A DNA stretch of 64,000 nucleotides, taken from contig OU744446.1 in the NCBI GenBank assembly GCA_916610825.1, forward strand, positions 12,706,538 through 12,770,537, in the 5' to 3' direction. This DNA comes from Haliclystus octoradiatus (lineage: Eukaryota > Cnidaria > Staurozoa > Stauromedusae > Haliclystidae). The notes below the pieces were generated by a model. That model was not told the origin of the DNA. It saw nothing but the letters and a program-made list of their open reading frames with translations, and ran no database searches. A program made the translations under genes and the position numbers. Below, piece after piece: positions 1 to 15,300 of this stretch (the first letter of the stretch is position 1; every line of letters begins with the position of its first letter).

Positions 1-347
1 TAAGAACTTTGTATCCACACAAATTATATTATATGACGATGACTATTGTCGAAAGCTGTTATTTTGAAACTTTAATCTCATTACATTCGGACAAGACCGC
101 CATTTTCTGGCCGTCATCAGAAATCTCAAAGTCAAGTTGAGTTTGAAATACAAATCAAACCGAAGTACAGTCAATCGTGCGAGATTCAGATTAAATTCAG
201 ATGTGGCCAAAATATCAGACGGGACAGGGTGCTACTGCGCATGACTCCATGCAGCCTGTTGAATATTCTGTTTACCGCATATTCCCGCCAAAGTTTGGAT
301 ATAGGGTCAAATGAGGACTGGGACCAAGTTTACGAATTCAGTCGTTG

Positions 348-3300
348 ATGTTTTGGTGCTGCCATTGGCAATTTGTGCCGCTCCATAATCACTTCGACAT
401 CATGATGACATTCAATAAATTGAAATCAGATAATGTATGCTTACTAATCATCCACTATGCATGGTACAGAATGTATTGCAACTTCCTATCAAAGTCATTC
501 GAAGAAGTCAATCAATTGCATGCTACATTTGCAGGTAAATTTTAGAGTTAGACTTGAGCCACTCAAGCACAACCCTACTTAGGCCTGACTCCTGAGGAAG
601 TTTGGTTATGAACATTCACTTTTAAATAATTTCATCATGCACGTATCTTATGCCACCCATTTAGTAAAGTAGAATAAATGATGTCCTGTCCTAAGTCCTG
701 CTTATTGGCCCTTACTTTGATTTGCCGAAATTTGATACTGTAGTTGGTAAGCCAGACTTGTGTCTTTTGACTTTTTGTAAAGGGTGAGACTAATCGTTGT
801 TGTTGTTGCGTGACCTTACGTCACCACATTGATATCGATAGACATTGTAAAATCAGAGCCATCTATTTACAAGAGTTGGGACACTTCTGCCATTTTTGTA
901 TCTTTTTGCCTGGACGCGAGCACGTTTTTAACAGTGCGCATGTGCAGGAGAATGTTGTGTGTTTTTTTCAGCCATATTGTATTGTATTTTTTCGCGCGTT
1001 TCACTTGAAATGATTGAGAACCTGTTTCCAAAAGAACAAAGATGGCATCCAAATATCACATGACTGGCATCTGTCCAATTGGAGACGATAGCGGCACATG
1101 AAAGCGTGTCCCAACTCTTGTAAATAGATGGCTCTGTGTAAAATAGCTTGTATGATTAATCGTAGTACGTCGTTCATTGAATAAAGTAGGGGAGACCGGG
1201 TACACATCGGAAGATTTTTGGTTTCTTACTTGTAATTATTTTATTTTTCGCTCAAAACAAAGAAATCGTATATCATTTAATAGCTATTGTGCCATGTTTA
1301 AAAGGGTAAATTATTGGAAAATGGAATGTATTTGAGTGCCGAGTATTTAATCATTCTTTTACCCCTAGTTGAGAGGGGTGACTTCGGCCAGACTGGGGTG
1401 ACTCTGGACAGTGAATTTAAACTCTCAGCAATGAACGAAACAAATGTTTATTGACATCAATCGAATGCTTTATCATTCATCTACTCAGAGAAATCGATGA
1501 AATTATTCATAAATTACAAACCATGTTAATATTTATAATTTCTTTAGCGCGTCGAAATAGTCATCGAAAGCCGTAGATTCAAGTCATAACACAGCGGCTC
1601 CAGACGAAAACAAAACATGCTCGTAAATCAATAAGAGTATACCAAACTCTTCGACATATATAAATCGAGACATATCTGTAATTATATGCACTTCATACTT
1701 GATTTTTCATCCACAATTTGATATTATATTTAACTAGACCATATTATTTCCACACATTCTAAGCCGACGGATCACGCGTGCTCTGAAATGTTTTCACAAC
1801 ATCACAGCTGGAGCGTGTCAAATTTGAATGGAATGGGAAACGTGACACCCACTTAACTTCGGAATTACAATTGTTTCACAGCTTGATATTTTACTTCTTC
1901 ATCGCTTTGCTATGTTATGATACTCTGTCACCCTGTTTATAAACATTGAAGAATATCATTTCTGCAGTTGAATTTTCAAACTGCACGTGCATGAGACTTC
2001 AGTATGAGGCACACAACGTCACTGGCTTCAAAATGGTACCAAATATCAACATGTTGGTTGCGAGGATTTTCTTCGTCAAACTTTTTCTTCGAAAACAAAT
2101 AATACACAAAAGCGGGACAAAGTTTCAAACCATAATAACTCTTTTATTACTTGATGAAATTATCTAAAATTTTGGCAATAGGTATGTTTTACCTTTGTAT
2201 TAAACATACTGAGAGGTTGTATTTTTATTTAAACTAGAACCGTTCTGTCCGAAGTCACCCGCGTCCGAAGTGACCCCGGTCTCCTCTACTGAATTATTAT
2301 GTTGCATCGTTATTTAGTATCAGAACGCAGACGAAACGAAGCGTTCAGTTACATTTGCGAAGTGTTGAGCTAGCCTCACTCCATCACAGCCCTCATTTCC
2401 CCTCGGCGCTTCAGTGAGGGCCTAATAAAACTGCAAAAACTGAAGGTTAAAACTGGGCCATAAACCTAAAATATGGTGTGCCCAATCACAACGCACCAAG
2501 ATGGTATCACATGAGTTACAGCCAGTTGTTAGTTGGTCAGCCCATTGAAGAACAATACAACAAGGTGTAAAGAAAAATAGAAATTTGCCGAATTCAGTTA
2601 TTTTGAATTTAAACATTTTGTAAACAAACTGTCGAAGCCGTCTGAAAACATTGAGTGTACGGGATTATTTTGGATCAAATCGGAGTAGCAGAATTAATAA
2701 TAATAGATTGCATTATCCTGAAGAACTGCATGAAGATTATGAAGGCATTTTGTGGTCGTAGAATACAAAATAAGGGGAGAATGTGGTGTTTTGACGGAGC
2801 AATCGACGCCGTTGGAAAACTGTAAGCACTTCTGTCTGTTTGAAATTTGGTTTAAATGATCAAAGAGGAGGATTAGCTCAGATGGCAGAGCAACCGAACT
2901 TCAGATCGTATCATATCTGATCGACTGTGGTTCAAATCCCCCGAAGGTCAACTCAGCCTTGACTTTACAATCTGAAACATCAAATGAGTACCATCTTAGG
3001 ATGGCGAATGGAATGGTCCAGAGGGAATTGCATTGTGAGTAGCTGCGGCGCATCGTTGCGCATTGACAAGCGAGACCTATCTGCCATAAAATCTGTTGAC
3101 ATTGATCTGCAGTGTTGCGGCTGAGATCAACAAAGAGCGTTTAAAATCATTGCTCTCAGCAAAAAAAGCCACTCCTCTAGAAATGGAGGAGTGGTGCGGG
3201 TGCCTTCGGTAGGGCGACACCGTCTACATTACATTACTTTTAAATGATCAAAATCAACGAAGTACTTGAAGTTAAAGAACAATTCTCCATAATACAACAT

Positions 3301-6300
3301 TACTCTATTCAAAATTTAACCCAAGTCAGTTTGACCTGGTACAGTAAAACCCAAGTCAATTTTATTAGCCCTCACTGTAGTGCTGCGCGGAATTGGTGGC
3401 CGGGATGGAATGAGGCTAGTGTTGGGCATTGAGGTATAAGATATAAAGCGCTATCCACATGGCCTCCCCTGTCGCCGATAGACATGCCCCACATGCCCCT
3501 GTACTTCACTCTTTCTGCAGTCACTTCGTATAGGGTTACTTTTTGGAATAGTGGGTCTTATGGAGCTAGGCTATGTAGCTAGCTGACTTCCGTCATTTTC
3601 TTGGATGGTAAACAATGGCATTGTGACGTTTTGGCAGCTTTTGAGGGGAAAATAAATCAAGCAAAAGATCAGCTGTTTTGAGTGGAGAAAGTTTTCAAAA
3701 ATTGGTTAACAACAGTTGTAATAGCTGTTACCCAAACCAACCAAGAAACAATTGTCTATGCTTGATGTAACACTACCTTTTTTAAAATTAACGGAATAAT
3801 ATTCCCGTTTCTTCGTTGTGTGAGTAACACTTTCACAAAAACACTGATCAAATTACTTGTGCTTCAAATATTTAAAAATCTTTCACGTCGAAAAACGAAT
3901 TTATGTTACATGCCAATAGTAGGCCTACAGTGTTTCAATTTTCTCAAAATTAAACCATGTCATCTAAGATAGCAAAGAAAAAAAAATTCTGAAAACTCCA
4001 TTGCCTTGTGCATTAAATTCAAAGATTTTATCCTCCAACAAATAGCCACCGTGGAGACATCTGCCTCCAATGAAAAGTCACATGTTGAGTGCTCTAGTAC
4101 TTATACCAATACTTCTATGGTGTTGGGCAGGAATCTTCTCAACGCATTGCTTGTCTGATCTCATTGTTTTCATAATTGTTTATGCCTTCGAAAGATAGAA
4201 AAAATCTGTCTTCAATATAATACTATTTTGTTCAATATAATCATAGTTTGTAGGCTACATAGTTTATACTGGTTAGGAAACATCGAAATTTTCACACCAG
4301 AGATTTTGTTATCACTTTTAGCGAATCACATGATATTTACAATGCACACATTACGCTTGAGAATTGTATAGTTGTTGAGACCGCGGCATGTTGTTGATAA
4401 ATTTATTATATCCGTTTAGTTAAAAACGTTAATGTAGTTGCATTCGAAAGTAATTTTCATATGAATGATCTGTAATATTAAATTACATACTATATTCTTT
4501 GTTGAATAAAATGCTTTGCCTTCTCAAAGTGGTTATGAAACGATAAAAAATAAAACGTAACATTGATAGGCCTATTAATAGTGCAATTCAGTAGAAGTCC
4601 CCCTTAGCCGATCTTATACAAATATGTAGTTTTGTCAAGTTGAATTATTGATCACAAAAAGGAAGTAATGAATTCAAGTCCTGTAAGGCCAATCTTTAGT
4701 AGTTTATCGTTGTATTTTATTGATCGCAAAAAATTAAGGAGTGAACTAGAAAGAAGTGAGAGCAGAGATTTTACCAAGTGTATTGCTAAATCAATGGTAG
4801 GCATATTCATGTTATTGCATACCAAAGTGAATCGATTTTCTTCATGATGTATCTTTGCATTAACTTGAAAGTATTGTAGGCCTATAATGTAGATTATCAT
4901 CTGCTCAGCTAGTTTACAGATTGTATCAGTTGTTAGATGATTAACCTTTAGTGTAGGCCCTACATAACACTATTAGAGATGATTTCGATTTAAATTTTAC
5001 AATTATGACACCACTAGACTCCACAGGCTAATCGAATAAACGTAATCGTACACCATATATATTTAATTGTTCATACTTCGTTGTTTTATTTATAATCCCC
5101 GACAGTATAATTTAATTAAATTGATAAGATCAGGAGCTGTAGAACAGACATCGTAGCATTCACCGTAGCGAGTTAGTAGTTGGTTGACAAATGACACTTT
5201 ATGCAAGCACTGATTTTCACACAGCTTTTCACAATATTAACATTGCAACATACTTCCTTTAATCTACAAAAACAAAATTGTTATAAAACAAAACATTAAT
5301 TATCTAACATTTGATTCAGTGATTAATCTTATGTAACATCTTACAGCATTTGAACATTTGATGTAAGAAATATAAGAATAAGGAAACACAGAACACCTTG
5401 AAATTGCAACATACTTCGTTGAGTGAAGTAACAACTTCACGCAAGAGAAACGGATTAAAAAACACAAAACAGTTTAAATACCTTTTCCAGCTACGTTGGT
5501 AATGTTTTTCTAGTTTATCATCTTATCCAGAAGCAAACTAATGTGATAACTTGATAAAACTATGCGAATCTGAGTTTTCTGCATGGAATAGATCCTGATT
5601 TCAATTCATTGATTCGTGAACGACTGTTACAAGTTCACTGCTTCGACATTTCTTCCTGTTTCGTGTTTTTGATTACAAAACAATATAATTAAGGCTAGGC
5701 CAACTGTTTCAAAACGATACTTGATTTCTTCCTGATCTGAAATTCAAAAACAGAGCAACTACAAAGGGAATCAATGCCAGACTTTGATTGAAATGTTTCC
5801 CGTTGTGTTCTGTTCAACCCCATAGTGAACATTGCAACATTAAACACTATTTACTGAAATCTTTATTGTAATAGACAAAATAACAGCTGCCAATATCAAT
5901 GTCAACACAAAATTATTTACAAAATGATATGCAGTAACACCTGATGCGTGAAAAAATGAAAAAGAAATCAAACACGATGTAAAAAGTAAACTACTTGTAT
6001 CGCGTGTACACACTTTCAAAGGCTTATAATATTTTATTTACTTTATGAATCAAAATGAAGCTTTCCAAAATGTTTAGATTATATAAAAAACAATTTACTG
6101 CTGTAGTTTTATAATTTTGATGTGTTTAGAAGTTACTTATTCCGATTCACCCCTGTCCCATTTCACCCCCTGTGAAGTCAGTTCATGAATGTTGAATGGC
6201 GTAATTTTCATGAACTGTCAATGAAATGTTGATAAGGTATTTATGAACCCAACTAATTTTGTACAAAAAAAAATTGGTTGAAAAATGACAAATTGATAGA

Positions 6301-9300
6301 TGAACATACAGTTTTGGAAACTCTCTTTTATATATTAAGATTGATACTAGGCTTACAATTAAATTTCTTTGTAATTCTAGGAGCAGTTGGCCTCCTTTCC
6401 TCAAATAGAGGAAATGAGTCGAGATTTGAAGCATTTCATATTCAGCGAATTGAGATATTGTTCAGACTAAGTCAATTTTTTTGTGGCTCATTCTCAAAGT
6501 CAGATATGTTGCAAAGAGTTATATTGTTGCTTCAAGATTTGGAATCAACAGAAAAGGAACTGAAAGACACAGCTATATCAATGTGCTCTCACACTAATAG
6601 TCAGGTTGGTTTGCAATGCACTTTAAAGCCTATAGGCTGCCCCCTTGTAGGGAAATTTCGATTGAAGAGAGCAACATCAAAAATTTAAAAATTCTCCTTC
6701 ACTGCAGAACTAAATTTGTTTGTTTGGCATATGAAATGTTGTTTGTATAGAAAATGAATCCATCCTTGAACATGCAATGGTTCAATAAAAAGCATTAGTA
6801 GGCCTATTTAAGCTCATTTCCTGACATGTTTATAATATTGTAATCCTTTAAAATTTACAACAATTTCAATTTTTTTTAGTTAGTCTCAAAATAATGTTAA
6901 ACATTCTTTACACTTTTAATACCTATGTGAGTAAATCGATTTTATCAAATCTTGTAAACAAACTTTTTCTTGATTCTAATATGTACAGTATTATTTTTAT
7001 AAATCTTCTTGATTTAAAAATGATGGATTTGAATCGTAGAAACGTTGTGAAATTAAAAAGCAAATATTATTGTTGATACCGACTTTTGTTTTGAAGTGTA
7101 GGCCTAGGCCTGATACTATAGTGTAACCCATTTAAGTGCAATTTCGATAAGTGAAATTCCTGCGTAAACTATTTTCTGGTATAATGTTCCTTTAACAATT
7201 TGTGCTAAACGAATATGTGCAAATCCAGAGACATGCAATTGGGATTTTAGGCTGCACTTGTACATTAGTTACAGGTTACACTGTCATTAATAGTTTTGCT
7301 TGAACATGTAATATAATTATTTGATGTGCTCAATCTTTATGTTGCATATTCTTTGTATAGCTTTAATCAATTGCGTAGCAAACTTTTTCGTTTAATTTTA
7401 ATATCCCCTATCTATCAGATGCACATCCTCATTTAGAGCTTTAATTTGGGTATAAGGGTATAAGGGCGGATTAGCTCAGATGGCAGAGCAACCGAACTTC
7501 AGATCGGATCATATCTGATCGACTGTGGTTCGAATCCCCCTAAGGTCAACTCAGCCTTGACTATATCTGAAACATCAAATGAGTACCATTTGAGGATGGC
7601 GGATGGAATGGTCCAGAGGGAATTGCATTGTGAGTAGCTGCGGCGCATCGTTGCGCATTGACAATCGAGACCTATCTGCCATGAAATCTGTTGAAATTGA
7701 TCTTCAGTGTCGCGGCTGAGATTAGTAAAGAGCGTTTAAAATCATTGCTCTCAGCGAAAAAAGCCACTCGTCTAGAAATAGAGGAGTGGTACGGGTGCCT
7801 TCGGTAGGGCGACACCGTCTACATTACTATTTACTATTAATTTGGGTATATTGTTCATTCCTCTTTTTAGATTGTGATAGCATTGTTTAAGGAAAAGAAG
7901 ACCGCTCTATCAATCGCACATCGGACTAAAACAGAAAAACAACATCTTTTGGTAGGGAAATTATTAAGCGTGGTTTTCATTTGATCCATATGTTAACCAT
8001 ATGTAAAATACAGCATCATGTCCCATGTAAAAAAACTAATGATTTCATGAACCGGTTCATGAATCTGAAATCGCCCAACGTTAACTTTCAAGAACTGTTT
8101 ATGAAAATACTCATGAACTCATGTTTATTTTACAGAGGTGCTATTTGTTTGCTTCTCTGGGTAATTTAAAATACAGCAGTGTTGTTAGGTGTAAAAATTC
8201 CTAGAATCAATTTGATCAAATTTAAGTTCGATGTCAAGCTCTGAGTTTAACAAACTTTTTATGATTGTAGTCTCTAGTTAATAGTTTCAATTATTCAACA
8301 TTGTATTTTTGTAGAGGTCTGAAGCCCAGGGCCAAACTGTTCATGAATTACTCTCGAAAGAATTGTAAAATAGTTTCCTATCTATTCCATGAACAGTTCA
8401 TTAATTAGATTGAACACAAGAATGAGGCAAAGCCTTTTCTCAACTCAAAGTTTCATGCTTTAAGCAATCATCAAATGGTAACTGAGCAACTTAAAAACAT
8501 CCAACTTTCAGTAATAGTCTGAAATCAAAAATATCTAAATTATTTGTTAGACATTCATGTTTGCTGCTCAAAGTTGCAGGCCAAGGCGATCATCAGGCAA
8601 TCTATTCAATAAAAATTATGCACTATACGTTCAGGGTACATAAGATCAGAGTAGGCCTACTATTATTTTAATTATGTTATTGTTTACTTGTTATGTTTTA
8701 AAATTTGACTAAGTAAAATTTATTTTGATGTCTACATTTTGATATTATTTCTGTTTGATTTTTTTTATTTTGTTGCTGTATGACTTGGCAGTTGAGAGGA
8801 TGGACCATTTGATGTTGTATTATTTATTGCTTTCTTCCAGGTGCCATATATACTTCAAAAGCTCTGTAGAATTGATGTATTTTGAATTTCTGAATAAGTG
8901 TGCGTGTCTTGAATGTGTTTTCAGTTAATCCGATGTAGTTTTGCCCTTCTCGGTCTTCATTTTCTGTGACTGTAGTATTATACACAATGCTCTCTTTGAT
9001 GCAGTTATTATCCATTGGGCATAATTCTTTTTTTTGGCAGTTACATAATTGGTCACGTTGGGTGTTTTCTTGTTGTTGGTTGTTGATTATTTTGTTATTG
9101 TGGCTTGCTTTTTATTATCGTCTTGTTTTTTGTACAGCTGTAGTAACTGTAATCTTTGAGTAGCAAACATGAATGTCTGATTTTTGGCTTTACATTTTAT
9201 ATTTTATATATTATTTAAAGCTCTGCTGTATAGCATTGAGCCCTATGTTCAATTAGTAAGAAAATTTACACCATATTATATAAATTATTTGTTATGGGCT

Positions 9301-12300
9301 TCAATGGAAAAAGGCATGTAACTAGATTCCCCAAGAGGGAAAATATCCGCTCTGGAATACACTAAAAGCCTGGAAATTATTACGTCTGAATTTACATCTA
9401 TCAAAACATATTGATTACGAACAAAAGTTTGTTGATTTGCGTATTGATATTGAATTAAACAGAATTTAAAATTTTCATGTAAAGCTTATTCTTATCTTGG
9501 CATTTTGAAATTAGTTCAGATCGTTGTTAATTAAGTTTGGTAAATCGGATGTTATAATATAAAAGTTTTCATTTGACATAGGTTACCTTGTATAGATAAA
9601 TTGCTGTACGCACCTATTTAATATTAAATCCAACATTGTTGGCTTTGAGGCTTAATACAAGTTTGCATAGTGCAGTCTTGGTTCTGTATTTTTCATGCTT
9701 AAACAACATTATATGACTTGCTACGTGGGTTTTGAATGTTTTCTACTGCGAATGCCGTTGTAATTATGAGTCTGTGACTTTGGCGTTGTATTCAATATTT
9801 ATTGTTACGCATTTATTGTTATTGTCTGATGATCGCTTAAAATCAAAACTAGAATTTTGAAAAAGGCTTTTCCCCATTCTTTTGTACAATCTATTTATGG
9901 TCTGTTTTAATTAACATTGATCACTTCATTTTTACATACATATGTGTGAACAATTGACTATTATTTCAGTTCATTTATCATCCAAAAACTCTTTATGAAC
10001 TCATGAATTAGTAATACAGTATGTCAATGTCATAAGTATTTGTTCATCAGGCGCAGTGATACACACAAATTGGTCACTACCTTTAGGTTGTATGTATTTA
10101 ATAGCCTCTTATTGCTTTTTACTGGCTGCACTAATCATTGCACAGTATACCAATTGTGGTATAGTCGACCCATAAAAAATAAAAACAGCTATCGATCATC
10201 CGTCCATAACAACAAAACAATTTTTTGATTTCCGTTGTTATGAACAAATGAACGATAGCTGTCATGAACATATTGCGCTCACTCATCCAGATTAAAAAAA
10301 GACATTATGACCTCACTTAACTTTGAATCTCCGTTTTCAAGACTTGAAACGGTCACATTTTAAATGCCTATTTTTCAAAAACTACTTATCCGTTTATCGG
10401 AAAAAAACTTGGCAAACCAATTAAGGCTCTTAATTCAACAGGTTAATGTAAAACATTTTACTTTTTTATTTTTTATGAGTCGACCCTATATTAGTAGTAT
10501 GTTTCCTGAGTCACATAATTCATTGGGTCACGAACAGTTCTTAACGGTTTTTCTGCCTCACTCAATACATTCCTGAGCAATGCCTCTTCAATTTATAAAG
10601 TGTTCATTAAAATATCCTGAGGACATAGGAAACAAGGCTTATTTAATACGTAATGAGTGAATTCCCACACACAGGGCAGGCAAACTGATGCTATACCATG
10701 TTTTCTTGTAGGCATATCCTGACCTTGTTGCAAAAATGACATCAGCAACTGATGGTGCAGATAATATTGATTGTTCTAACCTTTCATTGGAGTCCTATTT
10801 TGATGTCTGCTCTGCCTTCCTTAAATTAATGTTCAAAGACATATCAACACCATTTCTCTTGAAGGTAGGCCTAATACTCCTAATAGGGTAATGTCCTGAT
10901 CATCTGTAAATCGTATGTTTCTGTCCGCTAAGAAACAGATAAAGTGAAATAAGAAACATTAATATTACCATAACCTGGAATCAAAATTAGTGGCTGTATG
11001 TTTAATGATCCCAATTTACAAATAATTTGGTTGAAAAATGCCTGTCGAGGAAGTTATTTCTGCAAAGAATAACTGTCCACTTGATAATTTGTCCCCAATA
11101 TTTTTTGCATCAAAAGAAGAAACAGCAATCAATAGCAACAACTATTAATTTTCAACAATTTTGGTTTCTTCAAGTTCATAAATTTGTGGGGAAAATGTCG
11201 TAAATATAATCAACAATTAATTATTTTTGAGGATTCTACTGATGTTGGATGAAGAATATGTTTTTCTAAAATGAATTATTAGATGTTTAAAGACGCTAAA
11301 TAGGCCAGCAGCTCAGTTGGATTGTTTAAGTAATGGTAAGTTAATCTTACAATCTCTTAAAAACAACATTTTGGAAGTACAAATATGATCATTATGAATG
11401 TCAGTCGTCACTATCTTAGTTCATTATAACTTCTTGCGAATAGTAGTATTGGGTTATTGTTTTTCAATGTTAATTAATCTCTACTCTATTCACCTACATT
11501 CATTGTATCTTTTTTCACCAGATTTCCACATGGCTCACAGAAGATGAAGGAACAGGACCGACAAAGTATGTTAATAATCTTTATTAATCAGTGCAAACAT
11601 CTTCTGCAGTATTATAGTTTATATTAGTCAGATTGACGCTAACTTTGATGATTAGTATTTGTATTTCGTGGTCTAAATGACCAGTTTGATCTTACTGTGC
11701 TATTCTTGCCATTCAAAAGAAGTTAATAAAAGTTCATGAACAGTGTGTGAATATTGAAAGAGGATTCCAAGTTTTAGTACAAATTTCATTTTTCAAAAGC
11801 AACGTTTGTATAGATTATACATGAGAATATTCAGACTTTTAGCTGATTTCAGACTATTTCCATCCTTCTAAACTCAATTAATTGCCTTTTCCCGTTGAAA
11901 TCCAATGCAACTTTCTTAATTTCCTTGAACTCAGACTATTTTTGAAATTTAAATTCTCATGTCTGAATTTATTTGACACAATTATTAATCATCCTGTGTA
12001 GAAGTTAAGATAGATAATCAATGAATCAGATACGACAGATATAGATATGATTATGGTAAGCATAATTGACTAGCAATGAGTGACTTGCATTGCTGGGCCG
12101 AGTAAGAAATACCTTAATGGTCAGATTTGTAATTGTGGATTTGATAAAGACTTTCAGAAATGCGACGATGTGCACGTTTTGACATATTATGATATGTTCC
12201 GATATAATAGAGAACAGTCATTACAAAGATTAGCAAAGCCAAATAGATTCATTCATATGGGTCAGATAAAATGTAACTATTTGATTGAAATATTCTCAAG

Positions 12301-15300
12301 AAATCTTTTGATTGAAAAAATATTGATTTTGCTCCAATCAAATAAAAGAGGCAACACTACTTGCGGCGATAGCAAAGAATAAAGTCGAGTGAGTTCACTT
12401 CACTCACACAAATATTTTAATTTCCTAGAAGGCGCATGATGGAAGACGTTTTAATTGTCTTAACAATATTTCAACTAACCATTGTTTGAGAATAGCAATA
12501 ATATATTTACAATTATTTGCTTGTGAGTGTGCTAATTAATTATAGATTGAGATTTAAATTGAGCCTACGAAAATTGATTAATCTTCTACGTAAAATAATG
12601 TGCGTGTTTTGATTTGCATCACACTTGACTGCGACATGCCTTGTATCACAACACAGATCACAATAATTACAATTAATGAAGATAAAAACATCCTAAAGGG
12701 AATAAAACTTTGAATAACAACAGACGTTTTGAGCTGTAAAAATGTGCATTAGGCTATCAATCTTTCATTTCATTGTTATTATGTTGTCCATAACGGTGTT
12801 GCAATCAAATGCAAATAAATAGTCAGCATAATCAGCCGAATTGTGAAAGTAAGCTACAAGAACGTCATCTAAATATTCATCTATTTTGAAATCTCAAGCC
12901 TTTAAGTGCCAAATAAATCATAGAGCATCTGTTCACAGTCTGTCCAGAACGGAAAAGTTGAAGTCAAAATCATAAATCAGCCGACTGCGTATCGTGTGAA
13001 TTCCAATAATACTATCTGACTGCGATTCTTTCGGATTTAGAAAGACAAAACAAAATCCAAAATAATAATATGATAGTGAAAAATGATCTAAGTAAAATCT
13101 AGTTTTCCGTAGTGAAATGTGTAATCGAAAACAACTTTGTCAGATCAGATCAGAGATTTGCTACTTACGAAAATTTTGATTCAGAATTCGGAGAGATATA
13201 CGCGAACAACCATTGGAAAGGACTTATAATTATAGGTTAAGATATAACGTTGGAACAGTAACAAGCATTATAATCTAATATAGCTAGCTCTAGCTCCACA
13301 TATCTCTACATATCCTTAGGCTGCCCTTGCGGGTTAGCCTCATAGTGAGTGTAAAATCTACACATCCAAGTGGCAATTAAAACTTGCATGTCGTCTCTAG
13401 AATTTACCATCAACCAATACAGTTTTATTTGAATAAGTTTTCCTGTTTTTTTTCTCGGATTGATCCATTTTTATGTATATATTTTTTGGAAAATGAAACA
13501 ATTCAATAATGATTTCTATTCCAAATTCCTCAAAAGCAATCAAATGGTTAACTTTAATCCGTTTGAAGATTTGTCAATTTTCCCAAATTTTGATTAACAA
13601 TTACATCAATAAAGTATATCAGAATAAGATTATGTCACTGCTGACAATGCATAATCAGTTTCGGAGGCCAGTCATTAAGAATAACCAATGGCGTGGATCG
13701 CATAATTGACAATTTGACATCTGTTTTAAATGTGAACTTTGTTAGGCTACTGAGTCCATTTTGGCTACAGAAAGAATGCTTGTCTATAGATGACCAATGC
13801 AACTGAACATTGTGATATGACAGACAAAAATAGACAGACAATTTAGGACATATAGAAATAGGGATATCTCTGTATCCTCAAACAAGAACAGTATCTATTG
13901 TATAAAAGAATATTGTGAATTTGCATTGGATCGATGTACCAGTGGTAAAGCACCAGCAGGAATCGAGACATGAGATGAATATGGACTGTAACATAAGTTC
14001 TATAAAATATTTATTGTATATAAACATTCAAATAATCTGAACATTTCAAAATTTGGTTGACTTTTCCTAAATTCCATTCAACCCTTGTTTCAATTTACAC
14101 AGTGAAAACAGTTCCCCGAAAATTTCATGAATATCGGGCCACTTGACGTTCATAAACTGTTTATAATGTGTTCATGAACAGTTCAGGGGCTCATGAACCC
14201 ATGAACGAAACTAATTTTTACAGGAGACACCCTGTCTTGTTATCAAATCAATATTCTATCAGTACCCTGCAAAAATAGTTAATATTATGAACCATTTAAC
14301 CTTCATTAACAGTTCTCACAGGGGAATGATCGGCTCAGCAACTGTCTCGGAAAACTATGATTTTTCATTTAATTATTTTTTCAATTATTCTACGTGATAT
14401 TAAATTATGAATATATATTAATTAATATTATGTAAATATTGAAATGTTTACATTTTTGCCATCGCAGTCACTATTGGCCAATGTTACCTTACCTTCAATC
14501 GATTACTAATAAAGTAAGTTGATACCTAATCGATTTTGGCTGATTTAATTTTAGATTTTCTGCTAGTCAGCTAACAAAGTTGTGGATTAGAGATTTCACT
14601 GTTAACCGAACATCTACAGAAGATGACAATCATGAGGAAGAAGATACTAGTCAGTGTGTTTTAAGTGAGAATAGCGAAGATGAAGATGAAAATGATAGCA
14701 CCCATTCTAATCATCAACTGCAAAATGATGGCTTTTCAAGTAAACCAAATTGTTCTACAAAAGAAAGGTAATTTTTATGTTGTTGAATGTAATTCAGGTG
14801 ATATTAAACTTGGATGCACTAAGAAATCTTAGGTGATTGACATGTCATGTCAATCATGGTAATGGCCTGGGAACAGATATTAAGTAGGTCACATGGATAA
14901 CATCTTCAACTGGGCATGTCTAAGGTTCAGAGATATTCTTGTGCAATTATGTTATATCATCATACTTCTCTGACCTCAGCATCAAGCATATATTGCGCAA
15001 TCATTTGCATGTCATCATACCTCAGCGTCAGTCAAACTGTCTCTCTGGTCAGCCAGCACGTCTGCACAAATTCATCAATATTCTCAAGATCTTCATCTCG
15101 GAATCTCTCGCACATTCATATGCGTCATACTCTCACAGTTGTTGCTATTCCTGACATATTGATGTCGGTGACCGCTTGCTTGCAAGCTTTCAAACAATAG
15201 TTCATACAATCTGTTCAACTGTATCACTAATATCAATATCAATCATGAACTGGAAGAGGGTGGGGATTTCTTTCCCACCCTCTTCCCATTATCCAAGTAA

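Noticed and set aside
867-1207. Mirror pair of short frames sharing IRAIYLQELGH-like residues
   Set aside because: The same inverted repeat of a MITE read on the two strands, not a gene family.
10618-10640. CTGAGGACATAGGAAAC resembling a hammerhead core
   Set aside because: Helix II cannot form and there is no matching helix I or cleavage triplet.
12080-12382. 100-codon frame with several Cys residues
   Set aside because: No known motif spacing, no splice signals in phase with the TRF-like gene, no paralogue in the window.
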